From Psychromonas sp. L1A2 (lineage in GTDB: Bacteria > Pseudomonadota > Gammaproteobacteria > Enterobacterales > Psychromonadaceae), in NCBI RefSeq assembly GCF_009828855.1, contig NZ_WUAG01000001.1, positions 1,550,001 to 1,614,000 of the forward strand: a DNA stretch of 64,000 bases, read 5' to 3'. Under the pieces are notes generated by a model. The model ran no database searches. It saw only the letters and a list, made by a program, of their open reading frames with translations, and was not told the origin of the DNA. Position numbers and translations under genes: made by a program. This document shows positions 45,332 through 54,004 of the stretch, piece by piece. The first letter of the stretch is position 1, and the number at the start of each line of letters is the position of its first letter.

Positions 45332-46608
45332 CTTTTATTTTTTTAATGATCCTTTGTTTTATTTTGCTGATGGCAATTAGAATACCTATTCCTTTTGCAT
45401 TGCTTGCGTCAACACTTGTTTACTTCATTGGAGCGGATATTCCTCTCAGTATTATGGTGGTTCGATTATTCCGTTCTTTTGATTCATTTGTATTGTTAGC
45501 TATCCCATTCTTTATTTTAGCGGGAAAAGTGATGGCAGAATCGGGTATCAGTGATCGAATTATTCGTTTAGCTGATTTAATAGTAGGGCGTGTTAAGGGC
45601 AATCTTGCTTATGTGAATATTGTCGTCAGTATGTTTTTTGGCGGTATTACTGGTACGGCTATTTCTGATACAACGGCGGTTGGCTCTGTGATGATCCCGG
45701 CGATGACTAAAGCGGGTTATAAAAAAAGTTTTAGTGCGGCTGTCACCGCTGCATCATCAACCATGGGACCGATTATTCCTCCTAGTTTAATGTTTATTCT
45801 CTATGGTTCAATTGCTCAGGTATCTATTAAAGATATGTTTTTAGCGGGTGCTATTCCTGGAGTCATGGTTGGACTTGCTCAAATTGCCGTTGTTTGGTTA
45901 TACGGTCGTAAAAATGACTTACCGAGAAGAGAAGAAAAAATAACACGCAAGCAAGGTTTTGATATTGTTGGTGGCGCTTTTTATGCAATGTTACTGCCGG
46001 TGATCATTCTCGGTGGCATTTTAATGGGCGTGGTAAGTCCCACTGAAGCGGCTGTTATTGCAGTGTTTTATTCTATTTTTATTGCTATTTTTGTATATCG
46101 TTCTTTAACTTGGAAAAGGTTAATGGGGGCAATTCGAGAATCAACCGTTGAAACCGGTAGTGTGTCGATTATCATTGCTGCAGCGGGTATTTTTGGATGG
46201 GCATTATCAAATGAACAGTTGCCAATGATCTTTGCAGAATACTTAGTAGAGAATATTGAATCAACTTGGTTAATTTTATTACTTATCAACGTTTTATTAT
46301 TTTTTCTGGGCATGTTTATGGATTCGATTCCTGCCTTGATGATAGTGACACCTGTATTACTACCGGTGTTTGACATGTTAGGTATTGACCCATTACATGC
46401 GGGTATTTTCATGTGTGTTAATTTAATTACAGGTCTGGCAACACCCCCCGTAGGTTGCTGTTTGTTTGCGTCATCAATTATATCAGGTGAGTCGATGGAA
46501 AAAATTAGCCGAGCAATATTGCCGTTTATTCTAGCTAACGTGATTATCGTTTTATTGATTACTTACATCCCTTGGATCACACTGTTTTTGCCTTCATTGT
46601 TTGATTAA
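45328..46608 (+). CDS. dctM: TRAP transporter large membrane subunit, DctM family
   Basis: This 426-residue protein has about 12 hydrophobic segments and belongs to the ion transporter superfamily. Family text includes LLAIPFFILAGKVMAESGISDRI, GGITGTAISDTTAVGSVMIPAM and PTEAAVIAVFYS, with a second repeat MFMDSIPALMIVTPVLLPV. It catalyses sodium-coupled import of the ligand bound by DctP. The gene starts within the dctQ stop (ATGA). It is the last gene of the operon, followed by a strong terminator. Confidence 0.93.
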   Translation: MTFIFLMILCFILLMAIRIPIPFALLASTLVYFIGADIPLSIMVVRLFRSFDSFVLLAIPFFILAGKVMAESGISDRIIRLADLIVGRVKGNLAYVNIVVSMFFGGITGTAISDTTAVGSVMIPAMTKAGYKKSFSAAVTAASSTMGPIIPPSLMFILYGSIAQVSIKDMFLAGAIPGVMVGLAQIAVVWLYGRKNDLPRREEKITRKQGFDIVGGAFYAMLLPVIILGGILMGVVSPTEAAVIAVFYSIFIAIFVYRSLTWKRLMGAIRESTVETGSVSIIIAAAGIFGWALSNEQLPMIFAEYLVENIESTWLILLLINVLLFFLGMFMDSIPALMIVTPVLLPVFDMLGIDPLHAGIFMCVNLITGLATPPVGCCLFASSIISGESMEKISRAILPFILANVIIVLLITYIPWITLFLPSLFD

Positions 46609-46640
46609 TTTAATCGTCATTTATGAAAAAATTCTATTAA

Positions 46641-46675
46641 ATGATTGGCTATATTGACTTTAGCCAATCATTTTT
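46641..46675 (+). terminator. Terminator of the lyase-TRAP operon
   Basis: A 10-bp GC-containing stem (TGATTGGCTA / TAGCCAATCA, extended by one A-T pair) is followed by TTTTTCC. It lies about 30 bases past the dctM stop codon and separates the operon from the EAL-domain gene. Confidence 0.9.
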
Positions 46676-46844
46676 CCTACCTATTTAAGTTATGCACTTA
46701 TTATTTGAATTCAAGTAGTAAAAGTAATCTAAAAGGTTTTGTGATTTTTATTCTACCTCGCTTTTGGTAGGCCTTAATGAGTGTGTAATTGATTTTCTGT
46801 TATACTAATAATATATAATTAATTTATAGGTTATTAGAGGTGCT

Positions 46845-48494
46845 ATGACAGATAAGACAAACACATTACTTGCTTTTTTGACTATATATAACGGCAGTAT
46901 TCCAACAGTCAAAGCCTGTAATGATAACTTTACTGAAATGCTAGGGTTTTCTGAGTCTCAAATAAAACATGTCCCGTTAGCTGATAAGTTAGTCTTATGT
47001 GAGGAATCATCTTTCTTACATTTAGATGATTTATTTCGAAGTGCAATGACCACCAGTGGCGGTGTTTTTACTTCAGCTAAGATGTTTAATAGTTTTCATT
47101 ATGCGGTAAGTGTTAAGTTACATTGCGTACACGAAGAAAATGATCTTTTTACGTTATATTTGTCAGTGTCAGAAAACAAATCTGTCGATCCTATCTCAAC
47201 ATTACCTAATGGCTGGGCATTAACTTCTCGGGTTAATTATTTAATTAATCAGCAAAAAATGTCCTTAAAAAATGTCATCCTTATTATTTTAGAAGCGGAT
47301 AATTTTTCAACAATTAACTATCGCTATGATTATGCTATTGGTGATCAATATCTAATTTTATTAGGGGAGCGTTTACAGAATATAATGAAAGGGTTTGGTT
47401 TTGTAATACGTTTTTCAAATGCAAAGTTCGCTATTTTAATTGAAGATTATGAGCAGCTTCCTGAAGATATTTTATACAAACGTATTGAACTCATTTGTCA
47501 AAACTTATGCTCAACCTTAGCTGAACCTATTTGGATCTCTGATCAACTGCCAATAACGAAGTCATTTAGCATTGGGGTTAGCTCTCCTGGTTACGATTAT
47601 AATTGTTATCATTCAATGGATATTGCTGCTGAAACGGAAAAAGAAAAGGCGAAGAAATACAGCATTAATAAATATTTTATTGCCTCTGCTGAACCTGCAG
47701 AAGAGTTATTAACGAGAAAATTAATTATTGAAGCGTTACCTGAAGCGATTATAAAACACCAAATTGAAGTCCATTATCAACCTCAATACGATATGAAAAG
47801 CAGAGAGCTAACTGGACTGGAAGCTTTATCGCGCTGGAATGATGAAAACTTAGGTTTTATTCCCCCCAATATATTTGTAGCAATTACTGAAGATATAGGA
47901 TTGCATTTTGAATTTGACCTGTGGGTTTTTGAAAAAGTATGTACACAATTGATGGACTGGCAATATCAAGAGATTCAAGTACCACGTGTTGCTATCAACA
48001 TTTCATTCAAAACAATGGAAATGACGACCTTTATTGAACGTATAAAATATATTCTAAACAAGACGGGATGTCCCACTCATTTTATTGAGTTAGAAGTGAC
48101 TGAAACAAGCTCAATAAATAACACTAAAATGCTAGTTGATAATATGTTGAAGGTTAAAGAATTGGGAATGCATATTGCGGTGGATGATTTTGGGACGGGC
48201 TATTCCTCGTTAAGCTTAGTGCGAACTTTTCATTTATCATTAGACAAATTAAAATTAGACCGTAGTTTAGTTGATAAAGTTTGCCATACTGAATTAGATA
48301 GAAACTTTATTAAGCATATCATTGAGCTAGGTAAAATTTTAAACCTTAGCGTATTAGCTGAAGGAGTAGAAACACAAGAGCAGTTAGATTTGTTAATGGA
48401 ACTTGGCTGTGATTATGCACAAGGGTATTATTTTTCTAAAGCATTGCCAAGTGATGATATTGCACGGTTAATCGAGAATAATCACACGTCTTAG
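46845..48494 (+). CDS. PAS-like/degenerate GGDEF-EAL cyclic-di-GMP phosphodiesterase
   Basis: The 549-residue cytoplasmic protein has a PAS-like sensor (about residues 8-115), a GGDEF-fold domain (about 120-270) and an EAL domain (about 285-545). The GGDEF signature is replaced by FSNAKFAIL, so cyclase activity is not expected. The EAL domain keeps LEALSRW, ELEVTETS, VDDFGTGYSS and AEGVETQEQ, the metal and catalytic residues, so c-di-GMP hydrolysis is expected. No membrane segment is seen. It has its own leader after the operon terminator; a link to the lyase operon is only by position. Confidence 0.88.
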   Translation: MTDKTNTLLAFLTIYNGSIPTVKACNDNFTEMLGFSESQIKHVPLADKLVLCEESSFLHLDDLFRSAMTTSGGVFTSAKMFNSFHYAVSVKLHCVHEENDLFTLYLSVSENKSVDPISTLPNGWALTSRVNYLINQQKMSLKNVILIILEADNFSTINYRYDYAIGDQYLILLGERLQNIMKGFGFVIRFSNAKFAILIEDYEQLPEDILYKRIELICQNLCSTLAEPIWISDQLPITKSFSIGVSSPGYDYNCYHSMDIAAETEKEKAKKYSINKYFIASAEPAEELLTRKLIIEALPEAIIKHQIEVHYQPQYDMKSRELTGLEALSRWNDENLGFIPPNIFVAITEDIGLHFEFDLWVFEKVCTQLMDWQYQEIQVPRVAINISFKTMEMTTFIERIKYILNKTGCPTHFIELEVTETSSINNTKMLVDNMLKVKELGMHIAVDDFGTGYSSLSLVRTFHLSLDKLKLDRSLVDKVCHTELDRNFIKHIIELGKILNLSVLAEGVETQEQLDLLMELGCDYAQGYYFSKALPSDDIARLIENNHTS

Positions 48495-48541
48495 TAAGAC
48501 TTTACCATTTTAAAAAAATTGAAGCTGAAAACTAATAATAG

Positions 48542-48572
48542 ACTAACAATATACCGATTTTCTATTGTTAGT
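48542..48572. terminator. Hairpin between convergent EAL and hypothetical genes
   Basis: Perfect 10-base arms ACTAACAATA / TATTGTTAGT with an 11-base loop. The right edge touches the stop codon of the minus-strand gene. It is AT-rich with weak T tails, so it is a possible terminator. Confidence 0.4.
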
Positions 48573-49210
48573 TATGCTTTATATAATAAATCTAATTCAC
48601 CATGTTGAATGCTTTTATTGACGCCTTGTAGGCAACTGTGTGCCACTTTCAGTACTTCGTTCATATTCTCATAACATTTACTCTCACTTTTACCATAAGC
48701 TAGAAAGGTTAATGTTACTTGGTAGCCCATTCCCCCAGTATTCGGTTGGTCGCCTAAAGCTAAATAACAGGTTGGAGAATGGGATAAAGCAATCGCTCCG
48801 GCTTTAAAATTAGGTTTCATCGTTGATACTAACGTTAATATTTTATTACTCAGCCAATCAATACTTTTTTCTTGGCAATTTTCTGGAATCTCTCGAAATA
48901 AAATCATTAAACGAGCACTGCATTTTTTGGGGTAAGGGTACTGTTTTTCTGTGTTTTTTTCGATAGGATTAAATACACAATCATTGCTTTCTAATAATGA
49001 TTGAGAACTATTTATCCATTCAATTAAGGAATAAAATGCTTCTACAAAATCCCATTTTTTAAATGGTGTAAGATCCTCTAATGCACTACGAATTAATTTA
49101 GGTTGTTTCTTAAAATCGATATAGGCGTTACCATCATTTGATACCATGCTTGTCCAAGGGTGTGACCTTAGTGTTGTTTGATCAATCTGCTTGGAAATTA
49201 AAGCATCCAT
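48572..49210 (-). CDS. Hypothetical cytoplasmic protein
   Basis: I do not recognise this 212-residue protein. ATG 49210 is chosen because AAAGG precedes it; an upstream ATG at 49327 would add about 39 very hydrophobic, Tyr/Leu-rich residues encoded by AT-rich leader DNA. No signal peptide or membrane segment is visible from the chosen start. Six cysteines are scattered (NDCVFNP, KKCSARL, ENCQEK, PTCYLA, KCYENM, SCLQG). It appears to be one soluble domain, and it stands alone facing the EAL gene. Confidence 0.65.
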   Translation of the reverse strand: MDALISKQIDQTTLRSHPWTSMVSNDGNAYIDFKKQPKLIRSALEDLTPFKKWDFVEAFYSLIEWINSSQSLLESNDCVFNPIEKNTEKQYPYPKKCSARLMILFREIPENCQEKSIDWLSNKILTLVSTMKPNFKAGAIALSHSPTCYLALGDQPNTGGMGYQVTLTFLAYGKSESKCYENMNEVLKVAHSCLQGVNKSIQHGELDLLYKA

Positions 49211-49638
49211 TCTTATGGCCTTTTTGTCTATCTCTATTGGAAGAAGCAGGATTCTAACAGTTAACTCAAAATAGCTGTACAAAATATAAAGAGTATAGAA
49301 ATAATAAAAGTTTATAGTCGTTATCAATTTATTAGGTATTTATTTTTTATGTGGTTTTTGTGGCCCAATTTTCACTTTAAATCTAGTGATTAACCATTCA
49401 TTTATATTGACATTATATTGGTAATGTTTTCCTGGTTATAGTTTGGGTTTTCATTTTAATTATCAGGAAAATAGACATTATTTTGGTGTCGCAGTGGTTG
49501 ATGAATATGTGTGAATCAAGTACTCTAATAATGTTAATTCGTCTTTAGGCACATGTATTCTTACACAATTAATGTGGTATTTTTAATTGCCTAATAAATT
49601 GTTATTTTTGATTACAATTATAAACATGAGGAAATGAA
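49211..49638. other. Divergent intergenic region upstream of dps
   Basis: This 428-base AT-rich gap between the divergently read hypothetical gene and the dps-like gene must hold both promoters. I recognised no clear OxyR, Fur or other operator. Confidence 0.4.
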
Positions 49639-50112
49639 ATGGCTGATATAGATATTGGTATAAGTAAAGAGAATAGAGCGGAAATATCAGATGGTTTAAA
49701 ACGACTATTAGCTGATTCTTACACGTTGTATTTACAAACTCATAATTTTCACTGGAATGTAACAGGTATGCAATTTCGTGAGTTACATTTAATGTTCGAA
49801 GAGCATTACACGGAACTAGCTACTGCAGTTGATGATATTGCTGAACGTATTAGAACACTTGATGTTCCAGCTCCAGGAACGTACAAAGAATTTGCAAAAT
49901 TAAGTTCAATCAAAGAAGTCGATGGTGTGCCAAGTTCAGCAGAAATGGTCGAGTTGTTGACTAAAGGGCACGAACAGGTCATTAAAACTTCTCGTCAAGT
50001 ATTGAAAGTTGCACAAGAGGCAGACGATGAGTCTACAGCTTCTTTAGTGTCTGACCGTATGCGTATACATGAAAAAACTGCTTGGATGTTAAGAGCGACT
50101 AAAACAGCATAA
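49639..50112 (+). CDS. dps: Dps-family ferritin-like protein
   Basis: The 157-residue protein assembles by family knowledge into a 12-subunit shell that oxidises and stores iron and protects DNA from peroxide. The ferroxidase region shows [21 protein letters not shown] and [19 protein letters not shown], which supply the His, Asp and Glu ligands at the subunit interface. The N-terminal tail is short and not strongly basic, so direct DNA binding is uncertain. GAGGAAATGAA stands before the ATG. It is monocistronic. Confidence 0.93.
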   Translation: MADIDIGISKENRAEISDGLKRLLADSYTLYLQTHNFHWNVTGMQFRELHLMFEEHYTELATAVDDIAERIRTLDVPAPGTYKEFAKLSSIKEVDGVPSSAEMVELLTKGHEQVIKTSRQVLKVAQEADDESTASLVSDRMRIHEKTAWMLRATKTA

Positions 50113-50154
50113 TTAGTTGTTACACATAATCTATTACAATTAGTAAACTATAAT

Positions 50155-50200
50155 TTAGTAGACGTCTAATGTAATAGACGACAATGTAGTAGACGAAAAT
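50155..50200. repeat. Short tandem repeat of about 15 bp, three units
   Basis: Three imperfect units containing (G/A)TAGACG, spaced 15-17 bases, lie 75 bases before the next gene's start. They could be repeated operator half-sites or simple slippage. Confidence 0.4.
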
Positions 50201-50274
50201 GGAAAATAGTATTGGGTGTTTATAGACCTTATTATTTTTTGTCTATTTAAGCACAATCAGCCAAAGGGACTCAC

Positions 50275-50937
50275 GTGATTTCAAAATTACCTCGTTGGGT
50301 TGAATACGGTTCGTTTGTGCTTGCTCTAGTTGCCGGTCTAGTGAATTCCGTAGGTTTATTAGGTTTTCAACATCAATCTGTTTCACACTTGTCTGGTACC
50401 GCAACCTTACTAGGCACCGGTCTTATCAATACAAACCTTTCAGATACCTTACATTTAGTGTTTATCCTACTTAGTTTCTTAGCTGGTTCTGTTATTTCTG
50501 GATATTTTTTAAATGGCGGATCATTAAAATTAGGACGTAACTATAGTGGACTTCTTTCTTTAGAAGCCATTTTTTTGTTTGGTGCCATTTATTTTCTATC
50601 AAATGATTCTGTTAATGGGCATTACTTAGCCTCTGCTGCTTGCGGGTTACAAAATGCGCTAGCAACTACTTATAGTGGAGCAGTGGTAAGAACAACACAT
50701 GTAACAGGCATATTTACTGATATTGGTATCATGTTAGGCTCTAAATTAAGAGGAGAAACTTTTGATAGAAGGAAGTTAACCTTATTTTTACTGATTATTT
50801 GTGGATTTATTTCTGGCGGACTATTCGGTGCCTATTTCTTTAATTTGTTAAAATTTCAAGCATTATATATACCTGCAAGTATTTGTTTATTATTAGCTTT
50901 ATCCTATTCAATTTACAATATAAAGGCCAATCAGTAA
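50275..50937 (+). CDS. DUF1275 (YoaK-like) membrane protein
   Basis: This 220-residue inner-membrane protein has about six helices. Characteristic DUF1275 text includes GLVNSVGLLGFQHQSVSHLSGTATLLG and LQNALATTYSGAVVRTTHVTGIFTDIGIMLG. Function of the family is unknown; a carrier role has been suggested from topology only. The start is GTG at 50275 with AAAGGGA in front. Its leader holds the short GTAGACG repeats. Confidence 0.85.
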   Translation: MISKLPRWVEYGSFVLALVAGLVNSVGLLGFQHQSVSHLSGTATLLGTGLINTNLSDTLHLVFILLSFLAGSVISGYFLNGGSLKLGRNYSGLLSLEAIFLFGAIYFLSNDSVNGHYLASAACGLQNALATTYSGAVVRTTHVTGIFTDIGIMLGSKLRGETFDRRKLTLFLLIICGFISGGLFGAYFFNLLKFQALYIPASICLLLALSYSIYNIKANQ

Positions 50938-50991
50938 TCTGTTTCTGATTGGTAATGATAAGTTTTAATTTATATATGGAGTTTGATTATC

Positions 50992-51621
50992 ATGGAACTG
51001 AACACCTTAATACTTTTTGTTATTTCAGCGCTTTCTATCAATTTAATCCCTGGTCCAGATGTTATTTACATCGTAACAACGACAATGAAAAATAAAATGA
51101 AGTCGGGTATTGAGGCTTCATTAGGGTTGGGCGTGGGTTATTTAATTCACACTATTGCCGCTGTGTTAGGCCTTTCTGCATTAATTTTAAGTTCTGCATT
51201 TTTGTTTACTGTTATTAAGTATTTAGGTGCACTTTATCTATTGTACTTAGGGATCAGTTCATTATTAAGTTGTTACAGTAACGATTCTAAATTAACGGCA
51301 GAAACATCTAATGAGCCACCTAAAAATATTTTTAAACAGGGCGTTATTATTAGCGTATTAAATCCTAAAGTGGCGATGTTCTTTTTAGCGTTTCTTCCTC
51401 AATTTATTGACCCTTCAGCGACTAACGCGACGACTGAGCTACTTACTTTAGGTTTGTTGTTTAGCGTCTTAGCGACATGTTGTAATTTATTCTATGCCAG
51501 TTTAGGCAGTATGTTGTTTCGTAGCCCTAAAGCACGAAAATACTCAAGAATACTAGAGGGAGTTTCTGGTACTATTTTAGTCGGGTTGAGTGCTAAAATT
51601 GCTTTAACAAGCAACCGCTAA
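50992..51621 (+). CDS. LysE-family amino-acid exporter
   Basis: The protein has 209 residues and about six helices. The N-terminal LSINLIPGPDVIYIVTTTMKN and GIEASLGLGVGYLIHTIAAVLG are the LysE/RhtB signature, and VLNPKVAMFFLAFLPQFI is the second conserved block. Such carriers export amino acids or homoserine lactone-like compounds. The substrate is unknown. ATG 50992 follows GGAG by ten bases and was preferred over the in-frame TTG at 50983. It may be cotranscribed with the DUF1275 gene, 54 bases upstream. Confidence 0.9.
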   Translation: MELNTLILFVISALSINLIPGPDVIYIVTTTMKNKMKSGIEASLGLGVGYLIHTIAAVLGLSALILSSAFLFTVIKYLGALYLLYLGISSLLSCYSNDSKLTAETSNEPPKNIFKQGVIISVLNPKVAMFFLAFLPQFIDPSATNATTELLTLGLLFSVLATCCNLFYASLGSMLFRSPKARKYSRILEGVSGTILVGLSAKIALTSNR

Positions 51622-51752
51622 TTAAATAAAAATCGCAGCATAAAGTCACGATAGTAAGTGGCTTTTTCTGGTCAATGATCACCACGTAATACTTTAATAT
51701 TTACACACTCATAAACATTACTATTTAACTATCAAAAGTTAACTATCAAAAG

Positions 51753-52757
51753 TTAACTATCACTACTTAATTGTTTTGCTTCCATTAGAATTTCAAGTGC
51801 TTTATTACGTTTTTCTGGTTCGTATAAATCATTAGTAAATATAAATTCATCAACGTCTAGCTGTTCCGCTATCACCTCTAATTTATGTTTTATACTGGCA
51901 GGCCCTCCAGTGACACTTAAACTTAAAAAGCTATCGACTTGTTGTTTCTCTTGCGCAGTCCATAATCCATCCATTGTATCAACGGGAGGTGTTAACCATA
52001 ACTCTTTGCCACGTATGAGTGCTAATACACGTTGTTTTGATGTTGTTGATAGATATTGTGCTTCTTGATCAGTTTCTGCTGCAACGAGTGGTAACGCGAG
52101 CATGAAGTAAGGTTGACTAAGCACACTTGATGGTTTGAAGTTTTGCTTATAAAGCGCAACGGCATCATGTAAAAGGCGCGGTGCAAAATGTCCAGCAAAA
52201 ACATAAGGTAAGCCTTTTTCTGCTGCTAATTGTGCACTAAATAAACTTGATCCTAATAACCAAATAGGTACATTGGTATCTTCACCTGGAATGGCTCGAA
52301 TTCGGCTGTTACTGTTATATGGACCTAATAATTTTTGCAATTCACTGACTTCATTTGGAAAGTTGTCTGCTCGTCGCATGTCACTGTTTAAAGCTTGGCT
52401 TGTTATTGAGTCACTACCTGGCGCTCTTCCAAGTCCTAAATCGATTCTGCCTGGATATAAACTTTCAAGTGTTCCAAATTGCTCTGCTACCACTAATGTA
52501 GAATGGTTTGGTAGCATGATACCGCCTGAACCTACTCGAATACGCTCAGTCTTTCCTGCAATATGACCTACTAATATCGATGTCGCTGAACATATAATGC
52601 CTGGCATGTTGTGATGCTCTGCTAGCCAAAAACGGTTAAAGCCAAGTTGATCTGCTTTTTGCGCATATTGAACCGTTTTATTAAGTGTTTCTGATACGCT
52701 TGCCCCTTTTACCATAGGCGCAAGATCTAATAATGAAAAAGGAATGTTTGATAACAA
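51753..52757 (-). CDS. Luciferase-like flavin-dependent monooxygenase (LLM class)
   Basis: The 334-residue TIM-barrel oxidoreductase is close to the YhbW/MsnO8 group. The N-terminal FSLLDLAPMVKGASVSETL, GFNRFWLAEHHNMPGI and GGIMLPNHSTLVVAEQFGTLE, and then GRIDLGLGRAPGSDS, are family hallmarks and include FMN-contacting residues. It uses reduced flavin and oxygen on an unknown substrate. The start is TTG at 52757 with AGAGG eight or so bases upstream; no nearer ATG fits the family N-terminus. Confidence 0.9.
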   Translation of the reverse strand: MLSNIPFSLLDLAPMVKGASVSETLNKTVQYAQKADQLGFNRFWLAEHHNMPGIICSATSILVGHIAGKTERIRVGSGGIMLPNHSTLVVAEQFGTLESLYPGRIDLGLGRAPGSDSITSQALNSDMRRADNFPNEVSELQKLLGPYNSNSRIRAIPGEDTNVPIWLLGSSLFSAQLAAEKGLPYVFAGHFAPRLLHDAVALYKQNFKPSSVLSQPYFMLALPLVAAETDQEAQYLSTTSKQRVLALIRGKELWLTPPVDTMDGLWTAQEKQQVDSFLSLSVTGGPASIKHKLEVIAEQLDVDEFIFTNDLYEPEKRNKALEILMEAKQLSSDS

Positions 52758-53098
52758 AATAGTACCTCTCAGAAAATGTCAGTAGGTTTAATGTACCTAA
52801 ACATACTGTATATGATCAGAGATGGGGTGAGGCTGACGTTAATTCAAGGTGAAGAGACTCTGTTATACCAATCACACTAATTAATTGATCTATTTTAGTT
52901 GTTAAAATAACTTATTTCTTCGTTGTAAATTTCGTAAAGGGAACAGCCTATTAAAGAATTAACCTCTTTTAGTTAATTCTCCGATAGACGATTAACGAAG
53001 TTAATCTTCGAAAGGCCGCAATTTACGCCTTAAACTAAGTCATTTTTCCTGCGCAAAACTTAGATCATTTAATTAATGTAATCGGTATTAGATTAAAT
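52758..53098. other. Intergenic region filled by repeat family A copy 2
   Basis: Of 341 bases, 52865-53088 is a full-length family A element. The remaining 100 bases upstream of the monooxygenase gene must hold its promoter. Confidence 0.6.
52865..53088 (+). repeat. Dispersed intergenic repeat family A, copy 2 (full length)
   Basis: Its 224 bases run from ATACCAATCACA to TGTAATCGGTAT, imperfect terminal inverted repeats. It aligns end to end with the reverse complement of 29739-29961, including TCGTAAAGGGAACAGCC and GATTAACGAAGTTAATCTTC. It ends 11 bases from the stop codon of the siderophore-interacting protein gene and might serve as its terminator. Confidence 0.75.
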
Positions 53099-53863
53099 CT
53101 ATGAGTTTTGATTCTTCTGTTGCTGACGTTGTTCTTTATAGCGTTCCGAATTAACACCTTTTTTCCAATAACCTGAGGCCACAATATTATAACGGGGTAT
53201 CGCGTATTTTTGGTCAAACATTTTTTTAAGTTGGCTGACTAATCCTGCTTCTAATGCCATAAAAATAGTCGGCAATGATGTTGTTATGCTTAGGTTGCTT
53301 AATGCCATCTCCATTGCTTGATTTGGCGTATTAGTGATAACCCAGTTCACTGGTCGTGTTGTCTCTAAATCAATAATATCTTGTTTAGAAGGGACATGGA
53401 TAAAAGCATCAATTTTAGCTGCACTAGGAAGTTGTTGTAAGTAACTTTTAATCGCATTAACTGAGGTTAAGTCACCTAGTAATAGGTAATGTGATTGACT
53501 AAAATCATCCATTTTCTTAGGGCCTGGTCCTGCGATAGCTAAACTATCTCCTTTCTGGGTTTCTTGTGCCCAATCAGTCGCTGGTCCTTGGTGCATATTA
53601 ATCACAAAGTCTAATGTAAGAGCGCCTGTTTCGCTATCAACGTCTCTAATTGTGTAAGAACGCATGACTGCCGTTTTAGGATCTAGATTAAGGCTCGATT
53701 GTCCTTTTTTGGGTAACAATACTTTGACATAGTTGCCTATGTAATTAGGCATGGATATATCAGAAAATTCTTTAAACTCATCTGAACCAATGATAATACG
53801 CTGTAAATGAGGTGTTATTTGTTGTGTGCTCAATACTTTGGCTTGTCGAATTTGTCTACTCAT
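53099..53863 (-). CDS. Siderophore-interacting FAD protein (ferric reductase type)
   Basis: This 254-residue flavoprotein has an N-terminal FAD-binding barrel (TAVMRSYTIRDVDSETGALTLDFVIN, including the RxYT flavin motif) and a C-terminal NAD(P)H-binding-like domain (SHYLLLGDLTSVNAIKSYLQQLP, ending with SGYWKKG). Family members such as ViuB/YqjH reduce iron from ferric siderophores in the cytoplasm. It is divergent from a MarR-type regulator whose intergenic region holds several palindromes. GAGATAAAG precedes the ATG. Confidence 0.88.
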   Translation of the reverse strand: MSRQIRQAKVLSTQQITPHLQRIIIGSDEFKEFSDISMPNYIGNYVKVLLPKKGQSSLNLDPKTAVMRSYTIRDVDSETGALTLDFVINMHQGPATDWAQETQKGDSLAIAGPGPKKMDDFSQSHYLLLGDLTSVNAIKSYLQQLPSAAKIDAFIHVPSKQDIIDLETTRPVNWVITNTPNQAMEMALSNLSITTSLPTIFMALEAGLVSQLKKMFDQKYAIPRYNIVASGYWKKGVNSERYKEQRQQQKNQNS

Positions 53864-53946
53864 CTTTATCTCACTGCGATTAATGTAAACAACTATTAAA
53901 AGTTGTTAGACCATCACACTATTAATGTTTGCACTAATACCATTTG

Positions 53947-53981
53947 GTTGATAAAATCAACTATATCAATTTGATTGATAT
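53947..53981. promoter_or_regulatory. Palindromic operator candidates between SIP and marR genes
   Basis: GTTGATAAAATCAAC (53947-53961) and ATATCAAT-TTG-ATTGATAT (53963-53981) lie side by side in the divergent intergenic region, followed by TTGTCAAC. The repeated TTGAT/ATCAA half-sites fit MarR-type dimer binding. Control of both genes is inferred. Confidence 0.5.
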
Positions 53982-54004
53982 TGTCAACTACTTTAAGGCT
54001 CGTC

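Noticed and set aside
49211-49327. N-terminal hydrophobic extension of the hypothetical protein
   Set aside because: The extra residues are Tyr/Leu/Ile-rich from AT-rich leader DNA, while a good ribosome site precedes the internal ATG at 49210.
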